DNA of 64,000 nucleotides from Actinomadura terrae (GTDB lineage Bacteria; Actinomycetota; Actinomycetes; Streptosporangiales; Streptosporangiaceae). Both the position numbers and the translations under genes were made by a program. The notes under the pieces are model-generated. The model saw only the letters and a list, made by a program, of their open reading frames with translations, had not been told where the DNA came from and made no database searches. Positions 25,219 through 33,509 of this stretch are shown piece after piece (position 1 is the first letter of the stretch; each line of letters begins with the position of its first letter). Location of the stretch: positions 2,046,001 through 2,110,000 of the forward strand of contig NZ_JAICDG010000002.1 of assembly GCF_022751215.1 (NCBI RefSeq). Reading direction: 5' to 3'.

Positions 25219-26079
25219 TCAGTGGATGGGGTGGTCCACAGGGGGATGCGGTCGGTCATGGGTGACGGGGGCGACGCTCTTGCCGCCGTCGACGGGGAGC
25301 ACGGCCCCCGTGATCCACGACGCTTGGGGAGACAGCAGGAACGCCGCCGCGTGGGCGACGTCGGAAGCCTCGCCGACCCGCCTCATGGGGTAGCTGGCGG
25401 CGATCGTGGAGGACGGCTGTTCGGTCACCGAGTCCATGAACGAGGTCTGGACGAAGGCCGGGGCGAGGGCGTTGACGCGTACCTTGGGCGCCAGCTGGTC
25501 GGCCAGGTCGAGGGTGAGCCGTTGGAGCGCGGCCTTGGTGGCGCTGTAGCCCGCCAGGCGAACCGAGCCCGCGGCCCCCACAGTGGTGATCATGAGGATG
25601 GACCCGCCGTGCTCCGCCATCCATGCCTGCCAGGCGAGCTGGGCGTAACCGAGGGCTCCTAGTACGTTGGTGTCGAACATCCGGCGGAAGGAATTGAGAT
25701 CGAGTTCGATGGCCGGGGTGGTGCCGGGAGGGTTGATTCCGGTGTTGTACACCAGCATGTCGAGTCGCCCGAACGCGCCGATGGTCACGTCCACGGCGGC
25801 GCGCCGTTCCTCTTCCTTGCGGCTGTGGGCCGTCGCCGCCAGCACCGGGTTGCCGGTCTGCTCCTCGATCTCCTTCGCGGCCTGTTCAAGGGCCGGGGCC
25901 TTGCGGCCGGTGATCGCTACTCGGGCACCGCGGCGAGAGAGCTCCTCGGCTATGGCCCGTCCAATCCCGCGGCTGGCCGATGCGACCAAGGCGACCTTTC
26001 CCTCAAGCGACCATTCAGGGTCGCCCCGTTTCAGGCGGCCTTCGGATTCCTGGCTCTCCGGATGCGGCAGGTCCGACAC
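25219..26079 (-). CDS. SDR family oxidoreductase with atypical motifs
   Basis: 286 residues. The Rossmann loop reads ASASRGIG (33-40) instead of TGxxxGIG, the NNAG motif is YNTG (111-114), and the active site is YSATK (Tyr178, Lys182). The catalytic Ser position, 13 residues before Tyr178, is Thr165 in ITTVGAAG. It ends with WITGAVLPVDGG. Activity may be altered, or Thr may serve. GTG 26079 has AAGGAGAG at 5-6 nt. It is divergent from the MFS exporter, and its promoter region adjoins the TGTCGCGCTT pair, so I place it in the cluster. Confidence 0.88.
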   Translation of the reverse strand: MSDLPHPESQESEGRLKRGDPEWSLEGKVALVASASRGIGRAIAEELSRRGARVAITGRKAPALEQAAKEIEEQTGNPVLAATAHSRKEEERRAAVDVTIGAFGRLDMLVYNTGINPPGTTPAIELDLNSFRRMFDTNVLGALGYAQLAWQAWMAEHGGSILMITTVGAAGSVRLAGYSATKAALQRLTLDLADQLAPKVRVNALAPAFVQTSFMDSVTEQPSSTIAASYPMRRVGEASDVAHAAAFLLSPQASWITGAVLPVDGGKSVAPVTHDRPHPPVDHPIH

Positions 26080-26201
26080 TGTTCTCTCCTTTCAGAAGGA
26101 GTCGTCACGAATTCGATGGGACACCGCCCGGACGGGTCGTCCGGACGCGTCGCCATCATCACCGTCACCGCCGGCGACTAACGCCGGATCAAATCGTGAC
26201 C

Positions 26202-26229
26202 TGTCGCGCTTTGCAGCCGTGTCGCGCTT
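26202..26229 (+). promoter_or_regulatory. Direct repeat pair TGTCGCGCTT upstream of the MFS gene
   Basis: Exact copies lie at 26202-26211 and 26220-26229, an 18-bp period, with a weaker third (TGTCGCTCAG) at 26239-26248. Copies with the same spacing flank the MMPL/PKS promoter region at 9.2-9.36 kb. Confidence 0.55.
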
Positions 26230-26391
26230 TTCCCGGGATGTCGCTCAGGAGCGAGACGCCGACGCGGCCCCGGGCGAGGGTGTCCCGGCCCGGGACCGCA
26301 CGGGGTCAGCGCGTCTGCTCCATCCCGAACTGCTCGACCGCGCGGCGGCCGCGTGCACCGCCGCCGTCCGGGGCGGCAAGGCGCGGCCCGC

Positions 26392-27576
26392 GTGACGCCG
26401 GGCGGGGTCCGCTCGTTCAGCGGCGTCCAGTTCGCCCTGCTCGGGAGCGCGCTGCTCGTCAACGTCATCAGCTTCTCCGTGTACCCCTACCTCGCGGTCC
26501 TGCTCCGCGAGCGGATGGGCCTCGGCATGGAGCAGGTCGGCGTCGTCCTCGGGCTGGCCACGCTCACGCAGCTGGCCGGGGGACTGCCCGGCGCGGCGCT
26601 CGCGGAACGCCTCGGGCTCCAGCGGTCCCTGCTGCTGGCCATGGCGTTGCAGACGTTCGGATCGCTGGGGTTCCTCGCTGGCGGGGCCTGGCCCGCGGTG
26701 ACGGTCGCGGCGCTCTTCCTGCGGTCGGCGGCGACCGCGCTGTACACGCCGAGCGTCCGCGGCTACCTGGTGCACGGCACGGGCCCGGACGAGCGGCCGC
26801 GGGTGGTGTCGGCGACCTACGCCGCCGGCAACACCGGGGTCGCGGTCGGGCCGGTGCTGGGGGCCCCGTTCATCCACGACCCGAGCGTGATGTTCGCCGT
26901 CGCCGTCGCGCTGCACGCGACGCTCACGGTCGGGCACGCCCTCCTGCCCCGGGAGACCCGCGACGACCGCGAGGTGGTCGAGCCGCTGCGCCGGGCCCTG
27001 GGCGGCCTCGCGGTCCTGCCGTTCGCGGTCACCGCCCTGACCCTCTACCTGCACATGAACTTCTACCAGTTCCTCTCCTCCTACGCGGAGGGCCGGGTGC
27101 CCACCGTGTTCTTCGGATCGGCCATGATGGGCTATTCGCTGCTGCTCGTCGTGTTGCAGCCCCTGGTCACGCGCCGGGTCGAGCGGATGCGGTACGAGCA
27201 CGCGATGGCGCTCGGCTTCGGCGGCCTGGCCGCCGGCGCGCTCGCCTTCACCGGCGGGAACGAGATCTCGATCGCCGCCGGGATCGCCGTCATCGGTGCG
27301 GGCAATTCGGTGCTCTTCCTCAAGAACGTCCTGGAGGCGCTCGCGCGCACACCCCGCTCCCCGGCGGTCGTCTTCGGCCAGCAGCGGCTGGCCGAGGGCA
27401 CCGGCGCGTCGCTGAGCGGGCTCGTCGGCGGGGGGACGTACCAGGTGTTCGAGTCCGCCGGGCTGCTCCCCGGATTCTGGGTGGCGATCGCCGCCCAGTG
27501 CCTGCTGCTGCCCGCGATCGTGCTCGTCCTGCACCGCCGGCTCCAGCGTCCCGCGATCACACCGGAAGGCTCCTGA
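26392..27576 (+). CDS. MFS transporter, probable product exporter
   Basis: 394 residues with about 12 membrane helices. It opens near VQFALLGSALLVNVISFSVYPYL, the loop 2-3 region is LAERLGLQRS, and PRETRDDREVVEPLRRAL forms the central cytoplasmic loop. It belongs to the sugar/drug-efflux-like MFS group (MdtH/YfcJ-like). GTG 26392 overlaps a TGA of a short upstream frame; the ribosome-binding site is weak. The TGTCGCGCTT repeats about 165-190 bp upstream are shared with the PKS promoter region, so it is probably a second exporter or resistance gene of the cluster. Confidence 0.85.
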   Translation: MTPGGVRSFSGVQFALLGSALLVNVISFSVYPYLAVLLRERMGLGMEQVGVVLGLATLTQLAGGLPGAALAERLGLQRSLLLAMALQTFGSLGFLAGGAWPAVTVAALFLRSAATALYTPSVRGYLVHGTGPDERPRVVSATYAAGNTGVAVGPVLGAPFIHDPSVMFAVAVALHATLTVGHALLPRETRDDREVVEPLRRALGGLAVLPFAVTALTLYLHMNFYQFLSSYAEGRVPTVFFGSAMMGYSLLLVVLQPLVTRRVERMRYEHAMALGFGGLAAGALAFTGGNEISIAAGIAVIGAGNSVLFLKNVLEALARTPRSPAVVFGQQRLAEGTGASLSGLVGGGTYQVFESAGLLPGFWVAIAAQCLLLPAIVLVLHRRLQRPAITPEGS

Positions 27577-27953
27577 CGAACCCGTCGGAGGCACCGGCGA
27601 CCGCTCGCACTGCGCACGCCGTCACGCGGATCGTCGCGGCGGGCGACGCCTCGATCGGCCACCTCCTCGGCTACCACTACCTGCACCTGTGGCGGGCCGC
27701 GCTGTACGACAACGCCGACCTGGCCCGCTCCCTGCGGCGGGAGGCCGCCGCCGGCGGGCGCTTCGTGGCCGCGGTCGGCAACCCGCGCGCCACCCTGACG
27801 GCCACCGCGACCGGCGACGCCCTGTCGCTCTCCGGCCGGGGCGCGTTCGCCACCGGCTGCGCGGTCGCGGACCTGCTGCTGGTCAGCGCGGTCCGCGACG
27901 ACCGCGAGGCCCGCCTCGTCGCGGTGGTCCGCGGCGACGCGGCGTACAGCTGA
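27577..27953 (+). pseudogene. Truncated acyl-CoA-dehydrogenase-like (DszC-type) flavin monooxygenase
   Basis: The frame after the MFS stop reads RIVAAGDASIGHLLGYHYL, then AAVGNPRATL, then GRGAFATGCAVADLLLVSA, which is the N-terminal and middle part of DszC-like/acyl-CoA-dehydrogenase-fold oxygenases of about 400 residues. No ATG or GTG opens it (a CTG at 27573 follows GGAAGG), the usual first 60-80 residues are missing, and a TGA ends it after about 125 codons, just before the phosphatase gene. It is a fragment left at the cluster boundary. Confidence 0.7.
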
Positions 27954-27961
27954 GTACGGGG

Positions 27962-29248
27962 TCAGCGGCGCGGGGCGAGGATCTGCTGGAGCACCGTGTG
28001 CACGAAGGTGTTGGGGTGCTTGCCGGAGAACTGGGCGGCCAGCGGGCCGCTGGCGGTCACCGGGACGTCGACGCCGGTGTGGCCGGAGGTCGTCCAGTCC
28101 AGGGTGAAGGTCTTGTTGCTGCCCTTGATGGTGAAGGGGCCGTCCTCGGCGGAGATTCCGGTGCCGGACTCGTCGTTGGCGTCGTTCTCCTCGACGGTCA
28201 GCCCTCCGCACTCGTGGTCGCCGGTGACGACCAGGAGGGTGTCCGGGTGGGTCGCGACGTAGGCGCGGGCGACGGCGACGGCCCTCTCCAGCTGCCCGAG
28301 TGCCTGGAGCATGCGGGTGCCGTTGTTCTCGTGGGCGAACTCGTCGACGCCCTCTTCCTCGACGAGAAGGAAGAAGCCCTTGCGGTTGTGGCTGAGGTTG
28401 CCCAGGGCCTTGCTCGTCATGGTCGCGAGGTCGACGACGGGGTCGTAGACATCCCCCTGTCCCTCGGGCCGCTGCTGGAACATCTCCTCGTTGCTGAACA
28501 GGCCGAGCAGTTTCCCGTTGCGGGCCTTGGCCAGCTGCCCGCGGCTGGAGACGTACTGGTACCCGGCGCTCTTCGCCTTGGTGATCAGGTCGCCCTTGGT
28601 GCCCTGGCTTCCCTCGGACGGGTCCTCGGCGGGCTGGTCGGGGAACGCGCCGGGGGTGCCCTTGGGCAGCCACCAGTCCTCGCCGCCGCCCAGGATGACG
28701 TCGGGCCTGCTGACCTCGATGTACTGGCGGGCGATCTCGTCCTGCGCCTTGCGGTTGGCGGTGTTGGAGAAGAACGCCGCCGGTGAGGCGTCGGTGACCT
28801 GCGCGGTGGTCACCAGGCCGGTGGACTTGCCGGCCGCCTTGGCCTGCTGCCCCAGCGTCGCCAGCGGCTTGCCGTCGACGTCCACGCTGATCGCGCCGTT
28901 GTAGGTCTTCCGGCCCGTCGCCCACGCGGTCGCGGCGGCGGCCGAGTCGGTCACCACCGCCTTGGGGTCGTGCGGGCTGGTGGTGAGCTGTCCCGAAGCG
29001 GCCAGCCGGTCCATGCCGAGCTGACCGTCCAGTCCGGCGAGGTGGAGCCGGGCCGCCTCCCGCTGCGCGGCGGCCATCCCGTCCCCGTTGATGAAGATCA
29101 CGTTCTTGGCGGCCCTCGGCCGCGGGTGGCCCTGCGGCGAGGCCGACGCGCCCAGCACCGGATTGACCGCCATCGTCACCACGGCCGCGGCGACCGCCGC
29201 CCCCAGCGGCGTGCCCCACCGGCGTGCGAGCTGCTTGCGCTGGTTCAC
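27962..29248 (-). CDS. Alkaline phosphatase (PhoA-like), exported
   Basis: 428 residues. The N-terminus (MNQRKQLARRWGTPLG and a hydrophobic run to ASA) looks like an export signal with twin Arg. Motifs of the family follow: NVIFINGDGM with metal ligand Asp56, TDSAAAATAWATG with nucleophile Ser102, VTTAQVTDASPA, EEEGVDEFAHENN, TGDHECGG and SGHTGVDVP. It hydrolyses phosphate monoesters outside the membrane and is often induced by phosphate starvation, though I see no PHO box I would defend. GTG 29248 has GGGAGG at 5 nt; the long upstream frame is non-homologous. It is divergent from the LuxR gene. Confidence 0.92.
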   Translation of the reverse strand: MNQRKQLARRWGTPLGAAVAAAVVTMAVNPVLGASASPQGHPRPRAAKNVIFINGDGMAAAQREAARLHLAGLDGQLGMDRLAASGQLTTSPHDPKAVVTDSAAAATAWATGRKTYNGAISVDVDGKPLATLGQQAKAAGKSTGLVTTAQVTDASPAAFFSNTANRKAQDEIARQYIEVSRPDVILGGGEDWWLPKGTPGAFPDQPAEDPSEGSQGTKGDLITKAKSAGYQYVSSRGQLAKARNGKLLGLFSNEEMFQQRPEGQGDVYDPVVDLATMTSKALGNLSHNRKGFFLLVEEEGVDEFAHENNGTRMLQALGQLERAVAVARAYVATHPDTLLVVTGDHECGGLTVEENDANDESGTGISAEDGPFTIKGSNKTFTLDWTTSGHTGVDVPVTASGPLAAQFSGKHPNTFVHTVLQQILAPRR

Positions 29249-29429
29249 GAAAACCTCCCAAAGATATCGACCTATTTGTCGCAAACGGGACCGTAGGGAG
29301 CGCGGGGGACTCCACCGTGAACAACAGATGGCCGCAGCACGAACGACGCAGCTCAGCCGACATCGCCGTGATGCTGCTCGTTGTCGATCTGCTGAATGAT
29401 CGCCGGTCGACTTTCTTTGGATAAGCTGG

Positions 29430-29455
29430 TTGACAATGAGTGCGACCATTGTCAA
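29430..29455. promoter_or_regulatory. Perfect 9-bp inverted repeat before the LuxR-type gene
   Basis: TTGACAATG (29430-29438) and CATTGTCAA (29447-29455) are exact reverse complements around an 8-bp spacer. The second arm abuts GTG 29456. It could bind a dimeric repressor, possibly the encoded protein. Confidence 0.6.
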
Positions 29456-30490
29456 GTGGCTGAGAAATGGGATGCGCTCCGTCGCGGTTTGATCGGTGCG
29501 GCGGAAGCGGGCACGGTCGCTGATCTCGGTTCGGCGCTGTCGGCGCAGCTGGGGCGGGTCGTTCCCCACCAGGGATACATACTCACCGGCGTGGACCCGG
29601 CCAGCGGAACCGCGTGCTTTCACACCCGGGAGTACGGTTACGGCGCCGCCGCGGCCCGTCGGCTGATCGACGGCGGCCAGGTGGAGCCCGATCCGTTCTC
29701 GTCCGGGCAGCCGCTCAAGGGACCCGATCGCGTCGCGGTTCTCAGCGCCGAGGACCCCCGGTACCGACACAGCTTCTGGGCGCACGAGGTGATGGCCTAT
29801 GAGGGTGTCGGCAGCGAGTTGCGCATCGCGCTCGCCGATGGCCGATCGGTATGGGGTCAGCTGTGGCTGCTGCGCGGCCTGGACAGCCGGCCGTTCTCAC
29901 CGGCCGAGGCGGGGCATGCCCGCCGCCTCGCCGATGCCCTGGCCACCGCCACCAGGCGCTATGTGACCGGCAGGCCGCTGCGCATCCACGGCCTGGACCG
30001 GACGCCGGGTGTCCTCGTCGTCGACGCCGGCGGACGGATCACCTCGTCCACCCCGTCCGTCGGGCAGTGGCGCGACCAGTTCACCGGCGCGCCGCGCTCG
30101 AGTTGTGAGGGCGAGTTCGAGAGCCTGATCTGGAGCATCACCCAGACCGCGGCCCTTCAGCCCGGCGGGGCCGCACTGGCCCGGGTCCCCACCCTGCAGG
30201 GCTGGGCCACGCTGACCTCCCAGCCCCTCCAGGGCACCGGCCCGGGGGCGGCGGCCGTCACGATCCGGCCCGCCTCGGGCCTGGAGTTGCTTCCGGCGGT
30301 GACCGCCTGGCACGGCCTCACCTTCCGCGAAGGCACGGTCGTCGAACACGCGCTGGAAGGTCTGTCCGCCAAGCAGATCGCCCGCCGCCTCAGCCTCTCC
30401 CCGCACACCGTCAACGACCACTTCAAGGCGATCTATCGCAAGATCGGCGTGCACGGCCGCGACGAGCTCATCGCCCGCCTGGCCCACTGA
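29456..30490 (+). CDS. LuxR-family transcriptional regulator with sensor-like N-terminus
   Basis: 344 residues. The first 270 resemble a GAF-like sensory region (GRVVPHQGYILTGVDPASG, WGQLWLLRGLDSRPFSPAEA), and the last 60 are the LuxR HTH: LTFREGTVVEHALEGLSAKQ, then LSLSPHTVNDHFKAIYRKIGV. Position 1 could be ATG 29396 in the same frame, but the perfect palindrome lies between the two, and neither start has a ribosome-binding site, so I prefer GTG 29456. It is divergent from the phosphatase and followed by a strong hairpin. Ligand and targets are unknown. Confidence 0.85.
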   Translation: MAEKWDALRRGLIGAAEAGTVADLGSALSAQLGRVVPHQGYILTGVDPASGTACFHTREYGYGAAAARRLIDGGQVEPDPFSSGQPLKGPDRVAVLSAEDPRYRHSFWAHEVMAYEGVGSELRIALADGRSVWGQLWLLRGLDSRPFSPAEAGHARRLADALATATRRYVTGRPLRIHGLDRTPGVLVVDAGGRITSSTPSVGQWRDQFTGAPRSSCEGEFESLIWSITQTAALQPGGAALARVPTLQGWATLTSQPLQGTGPGAAAVTIRPASGLELLPAVTAWHGLTFREGTVVEHALEGLSAKQIARRLSLSPHTVNDHFKAIYRKIGVHGRDELIARLAH

Positions 30491-30510
30491 ACCGGCACCA
30501 CGACGACGAA

Positions 30511-30534
30511 CGGGCCGCCCTCCAGGGCGGCCCG
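30511..30534 (+). terminator. Hairpin after the LuxR-type gene
   Basis: CGGGCCGCCCT (30511-30521) and AGGGCGGCCCG (30524-30534) form a perfect 11-bp stem with a 2-nt loop (in practice a slightly larger one) 20 bp after the stop. No U-tract. Confidence 0.6.
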
Positions 30535-30645
30535 CCATGAGATCTGCCGCCATGCGCGCGGGCCCGGACAAGCTCGGGGTTGACCGCCGATCGGCCTGGC
30601 CTCTATATTCAACACACCGATTGATAAAGAGGTTGGTTGTACAAC

Positions 30646-30990
30646 ATGGATGTTGACGAGCGGGACGAGCGGCTCGACCGGGGGTTCGCCGCGCTGGGTG
30701 ATCCCGTACGGCGGGCACTGATCGCGCGACTGTCCCGGGGAGACGCGACCGTCAACGAGCTGGCCGAGCCGTTCGCCATCACCAAGCAGGCCGTCTCGCG
30801 GCACGTCCAGGTGCTGGAGGCGGCCGGTCTGATCACTCGCAGCCGGGACGCGCAGCGGCGGCCGTGCCATCTGAACGCGGCCGCCCTGGAGGAGCTGACC
30901 GGCTGGATCGACGCCTACCGGCTGGCCGCCGAACAACGCCATCGCCGCCTGGACGCGGTGCTGGAGGACATGAAGGAGCAGGACAAGTGA
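30646..30990 (+). CDS. ArsR-family regulator
   Basis: 114 residues, the SdpR/PagR-like single-domain type: ALGDPVRRALIARLSRGDA, NELAEPFAITKQAVSRHVQV as the HTH, LEAAGLITRSRDAQRRPC as the wing. No Cys-based metal site is visible. ATG 30646 is used; TTG 30637 in frame is closer to AGAGG. It overlaps the next gene by 4 nt (GTGA), the usual ArsR-AHSA1 arrangement, and probably represses this small operon. Confidence 0.9.
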   Translation: MDVDERDERLDRGFAALGDPVRRALIARLSRGDATVNELAEPFAITKQAVSRHVQVLEAAGLITRSRDAQRRPCHLNAAALEELTGWIDAYRLAAEQRHRRLDAVLEDMKEQDK

Positions 30991-31451
30991 ACGAGACGAC
31001 GATCACCGCCCCTCCCGGGACGCCGTTCATCGACACCGTCCGGGAGTTCGACGCTCCCGCCGGGCTGGTGTTCCGCGCCTGGACCGATCCCGAGCTCATC
31101 CCGCGGTGGCTCGGGCCGCCCACGATGACGACGGTCGTCGTCGAGTACGAGGCGAGACCGGGAGGCCGCTACGCCTACCTCCACCGCGGCGGGGGCGGAG
31201 AGCACCGCTTCCACGGCGTGTTCCACACCGTGGAGGCCGGCGAGCGGATCGTGCAGACCTTCCAGTACGACGGCCGTCCCGACGAGGTCAGCCTGGAGAC
31301 GCTCACCTTCGAGAACCTGGGCGAGCGCACCCGCGTGCGCGCCCACGCGGTCTACGGCTCCGTGGAAGCCCGCGACGCCATGATCGAGAGCGGTATGGAG
31401 CACGGCGTCCGCGAGTCGATGGCGCGCCTGGATCGGCTGCTGCCCCGATGA
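30987..31451 (+). CDS. SRPBCC/AHSA1-domain protein
   Basis: 154 residues of the START-like AHSA1 family: TVREFDAPAGLVFRAWTDPE, LIPRWLGPP, RPGGRYAYLH, HGVFHTVEAGERIVQTFQYD and the final helix MEHGVRESMARLDRLLP. The fold has a hydrophobic ligand cavity, but the ligand is unknown. GTG 30987 overlaps the ArsR stop, so the two are translated together. Confidence 0.9.
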   Translation: MNETTITAPPGTPFIDTVREFDAPAGLVFRAWTDPELIPRWLGPPTMTTVVVEYEARPGGRYAYLHRGGGGEHRFHGVFHTVEAGERIVQTFQYDGRPDEVSLETLTFENLGERTRVRAHAVYGSVEARDAMIESGMEHGVRESMARLDRLLPR

Positions 31452-31546
31452 GTGCTCCGCCTTGACCGAGCGCCGGCTCCAGGGCGCCCGCCGACGACGG
31501 GCGTCTCCCACCGTCCCCACCGGGTCTTCAGAAAGCAGCGATCACC

Positions 31547-32140
31547 ATGACGAAGGTTCTGGGCAACATGGCCGTCTCCGTCGACGGCTTCATCACCGGC
31601 CACGACCCCGCTCCGGGGCGCGGGCTCGGTGACGGCGACGTCCTGCACGACTGGTACTGGAACGGCGACACGCCCAGCCGCGTCGTCCCCCAGTTCCGGC
31701 TGTCGGAGGCCACCCGCGACTTCCTCGACCCGTTCGCCGAGCGCATCGGCGCGGTGGTCGTGGGCCGCAACAGCTACGACGACGCCAACGGGTGGGGTGG
31801 CGGCAGCCCCCATCCCAAGGCGCCCCTGGTGGTCGTCAGCCGCCGCCCCGCGCCGCCCGAGGCGACGCCGGCGCAGCGGTTCACGTCCTCGATCGAGGAA
31901 GCGGTCGCCGCCGCCCGCGAAGCCGCGGGCGGCCTCGACGTCGGCCTGATGGGGGGCGGTGTGCTCACCAGCGCCCTGGCCGCGGGACTGGTCGACGAGA
32001 TCGTCGTCCATCAGGTGCCGGTGCTGCTGGGCGCGGGCCGGCGCCTCTTCCAGGAGCTGCCCGGCCACATCCGCCTCACGCTCGTCCAGGATGTGCCCGC
32101 CCCCGGCGTGACCCACCTGCATTACCGCGTGGAGCGCTGA
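31547..32140 (+). CDS. Dihydrofolate reductase/RibD C-terminal domain-like reductase
   Basis: 197 residues: KVLGNMAVSVDGFITG at the N-terminus, IGAVVVGRNSYDD, PLVVVSRRP, then GLMGGGVLTSALAAGLVDEI and HQVPVLLGAGRRLFQ. This is the RibD_C/DHFR-like NADPH reductase family abundant in actinomycetes, most with unknown substrate. It lies 95 nt after the AHSA1 gene and may be part of the same transcript. ATG 31547 follows AAAGCAG-like sequence only, so the ribosome-binding site is weak. Confidence 0.88.
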   Translation: MTKVLGNMAVSVDGFITGHDPAPGRGLGDGDVLHDWYWNGDTPSRVVPQFRLSEATRDFLDPFAERIGAVVVGRNSYDDANGWGGGSPHPKAPLVVVSRRPAPPEATPAQRFTSSIEEAVAAAREAAGGLDVGLMGGGVLTSALAAGLVDEIVVHQVPVLLGAGRRLFQELPGHIRLTLVQDVPAPGVTHLHYRVER

Positions 32141-32214
32141 CCCCCCGCCCTGGGTGGCGGTGAGGCTCGCGCAACGCGGGGCCCGACGTCGATCCGACCG
32201 CAGGTCATCTGCTT

Positions 32215-33429
32215 CTAGCTCAGGTGGCGGGTGATAAAGGCGCTCTCGACGATGTGGGACTTGGCGTCGGTGAGAGTGACGGAGACGGTCGCCAGATCCG
32301 CGGGCTGGAAGCCGTTGCGGTCCATGCTGTCGATGGCGATGACGTTAACGGATCGCTCCTTTTCATCGCAAATTGGGACGATCTTTCCGCGAGCGCCGGC
32401 GGCGGCGGTGACCGTGGCATTGAGCGCGATGATGGTGCTTTGCGGGGCGCAACGGTATTCGACCGCGATGACGACGCCATCGCGGGTGCTGTTCGCCGCC
32501 GCTCCGGTGATGGTGATCGTGGCGCTCGAGTCCTGGGACAACAGGTTCGCTATCGCCCCGCCCAGCGCTGCTGTCACCGCCGCTGTCACGGCTGCCGCCG
32601 TCAGGGTCAGTGCGGTCAGCAGGCGCCTGCGGCGCCGGGGAGCCGGTCGCGGGATTGCGGGAGCCGCCGTCTGCCGAGGGTGGACCATCGCTTCCCGCTC
32701 GGTCACCAGATCGCGTTCGGTGAGCGTGGCGGTCCTGAGGTTGTCGAGCATGGACGGCGGGGGATCGGCCGGCGGCAGAGGTCCGTGCAGGCGTTGCCAG
32801 CATGTCCTCCAATGCTCCAGGACGCCGGGTGAGGCATCGCATAGCGCGAGGATCTGCAACACGTCGTCCAGGGTGGGTTGGCGGCCTCGTCCGCTGAAGA
32901 GATTGGAGAGCGTTGTGCGCGACAGATTCGCCGGATAGTCAGGGGCGTTATGGGACCGGGCTGAGAGTTCCCGGAGGCTGACGCCGGCGCGCTGGCGAAA
33001 CTGGTTCAAGACGCCCATGAGTTGGGCCGCCGTCTGGGCCGCTACGGGGTCGGGCTCGCTGCTCTCGGCAGGCTCCGGCGGCTGAGCGGGGAGGGCTGAT
33101 GGGTGTCCCTGCTGATCGGCGGGGACGGATTCGGTGGCGGCGTTCGTGACGTCGGCGGCGTTCGCGACGCTGGCGGCGAGCTGCCAGCGGGCCAACCACT
33201 CGGCGGGGTCCGCGCCGCACGCGACGACGAATGCCTTCGTCACCTCCCAGGTCGGGAGCTTGCGGCCGGCGGCGGCCTGGGACAGTGCGGTGAAGGAGTA
33301 ATGGACGCGTTCGGCCATCTCCCGGTAGGTGGGCGTCGGGTCGACTGAGTCGCGCAGGTCCCGCAGCGTGCTTGCGAACGCCGCGACCGGGCCTGTCTGC
33401 GGATCGAGGTGGTTCGGGGGGCGTGGCAC
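32215..33429 (-). CDS. Membrane-anchored regulator with two XRE-like HTH domains
   Basis: 404 residues. Two HTH-type segments occur: TYREMAERVHYSFTALSQAA with AGRKLPTWEVTKAFVVACG (about 35-75), and VSLRELSARSHNA with LSRTTLSNLFSG (about 145-195). An Arg-rich stretch (APRRRRR) precedes one membrane helix (about 275-295), and about 100 residues lie outside, with two Cys. It has the layout of a one-component transmembrane regulator. GTG 33429 has GGGAG at 6 nt; the 953-residue frame upstream is a shadow. No target is obvious, and a small membrane gene lies directly upstream. Confidence 0.75.
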   Translation of the reverse strand: MPRPPNHLDPQTGPVAAFASTLRDLRDSVDPTPTYREMAERVHYSFTALSQAAAGRKLPTWEVTKAFVVACGADPAEWLARWQLAASVANAADVTNAATESVPADQQGHPSALPAQPPEPAESSEPDPVAAQTAAQLMGVLNQFRQRAGVSLRELSARSHNAPDYPANLSRTTLSNLFSGRGRQPTLDDVLQILALCDASPGVLEHWRTCWQRLHGPLPPADPPPSMLDNLRTATLTERDLVTEREAMVHPRQTAAPAIPRPAPRRRRRLLTALTLTAAAVTAAVTAALGGAIANLLSQDSSATITITGAAANSTRDGVVIAVEYRCAPQSTIIALNATVTAAAGARGKIVPICDEKERSVNVIAIDSMDRNGFQPADLATVSVTLTDAKSHIVESAFITRHLS

Positions 33430-33509
33430 TGATGGCTCCCAGCGGCGAGGTACCGGTCTGGCCGACCCGGCCGGGGGCTTGCGCCGGCAAGACCCCCGGC
33501 CGAGCCGTC

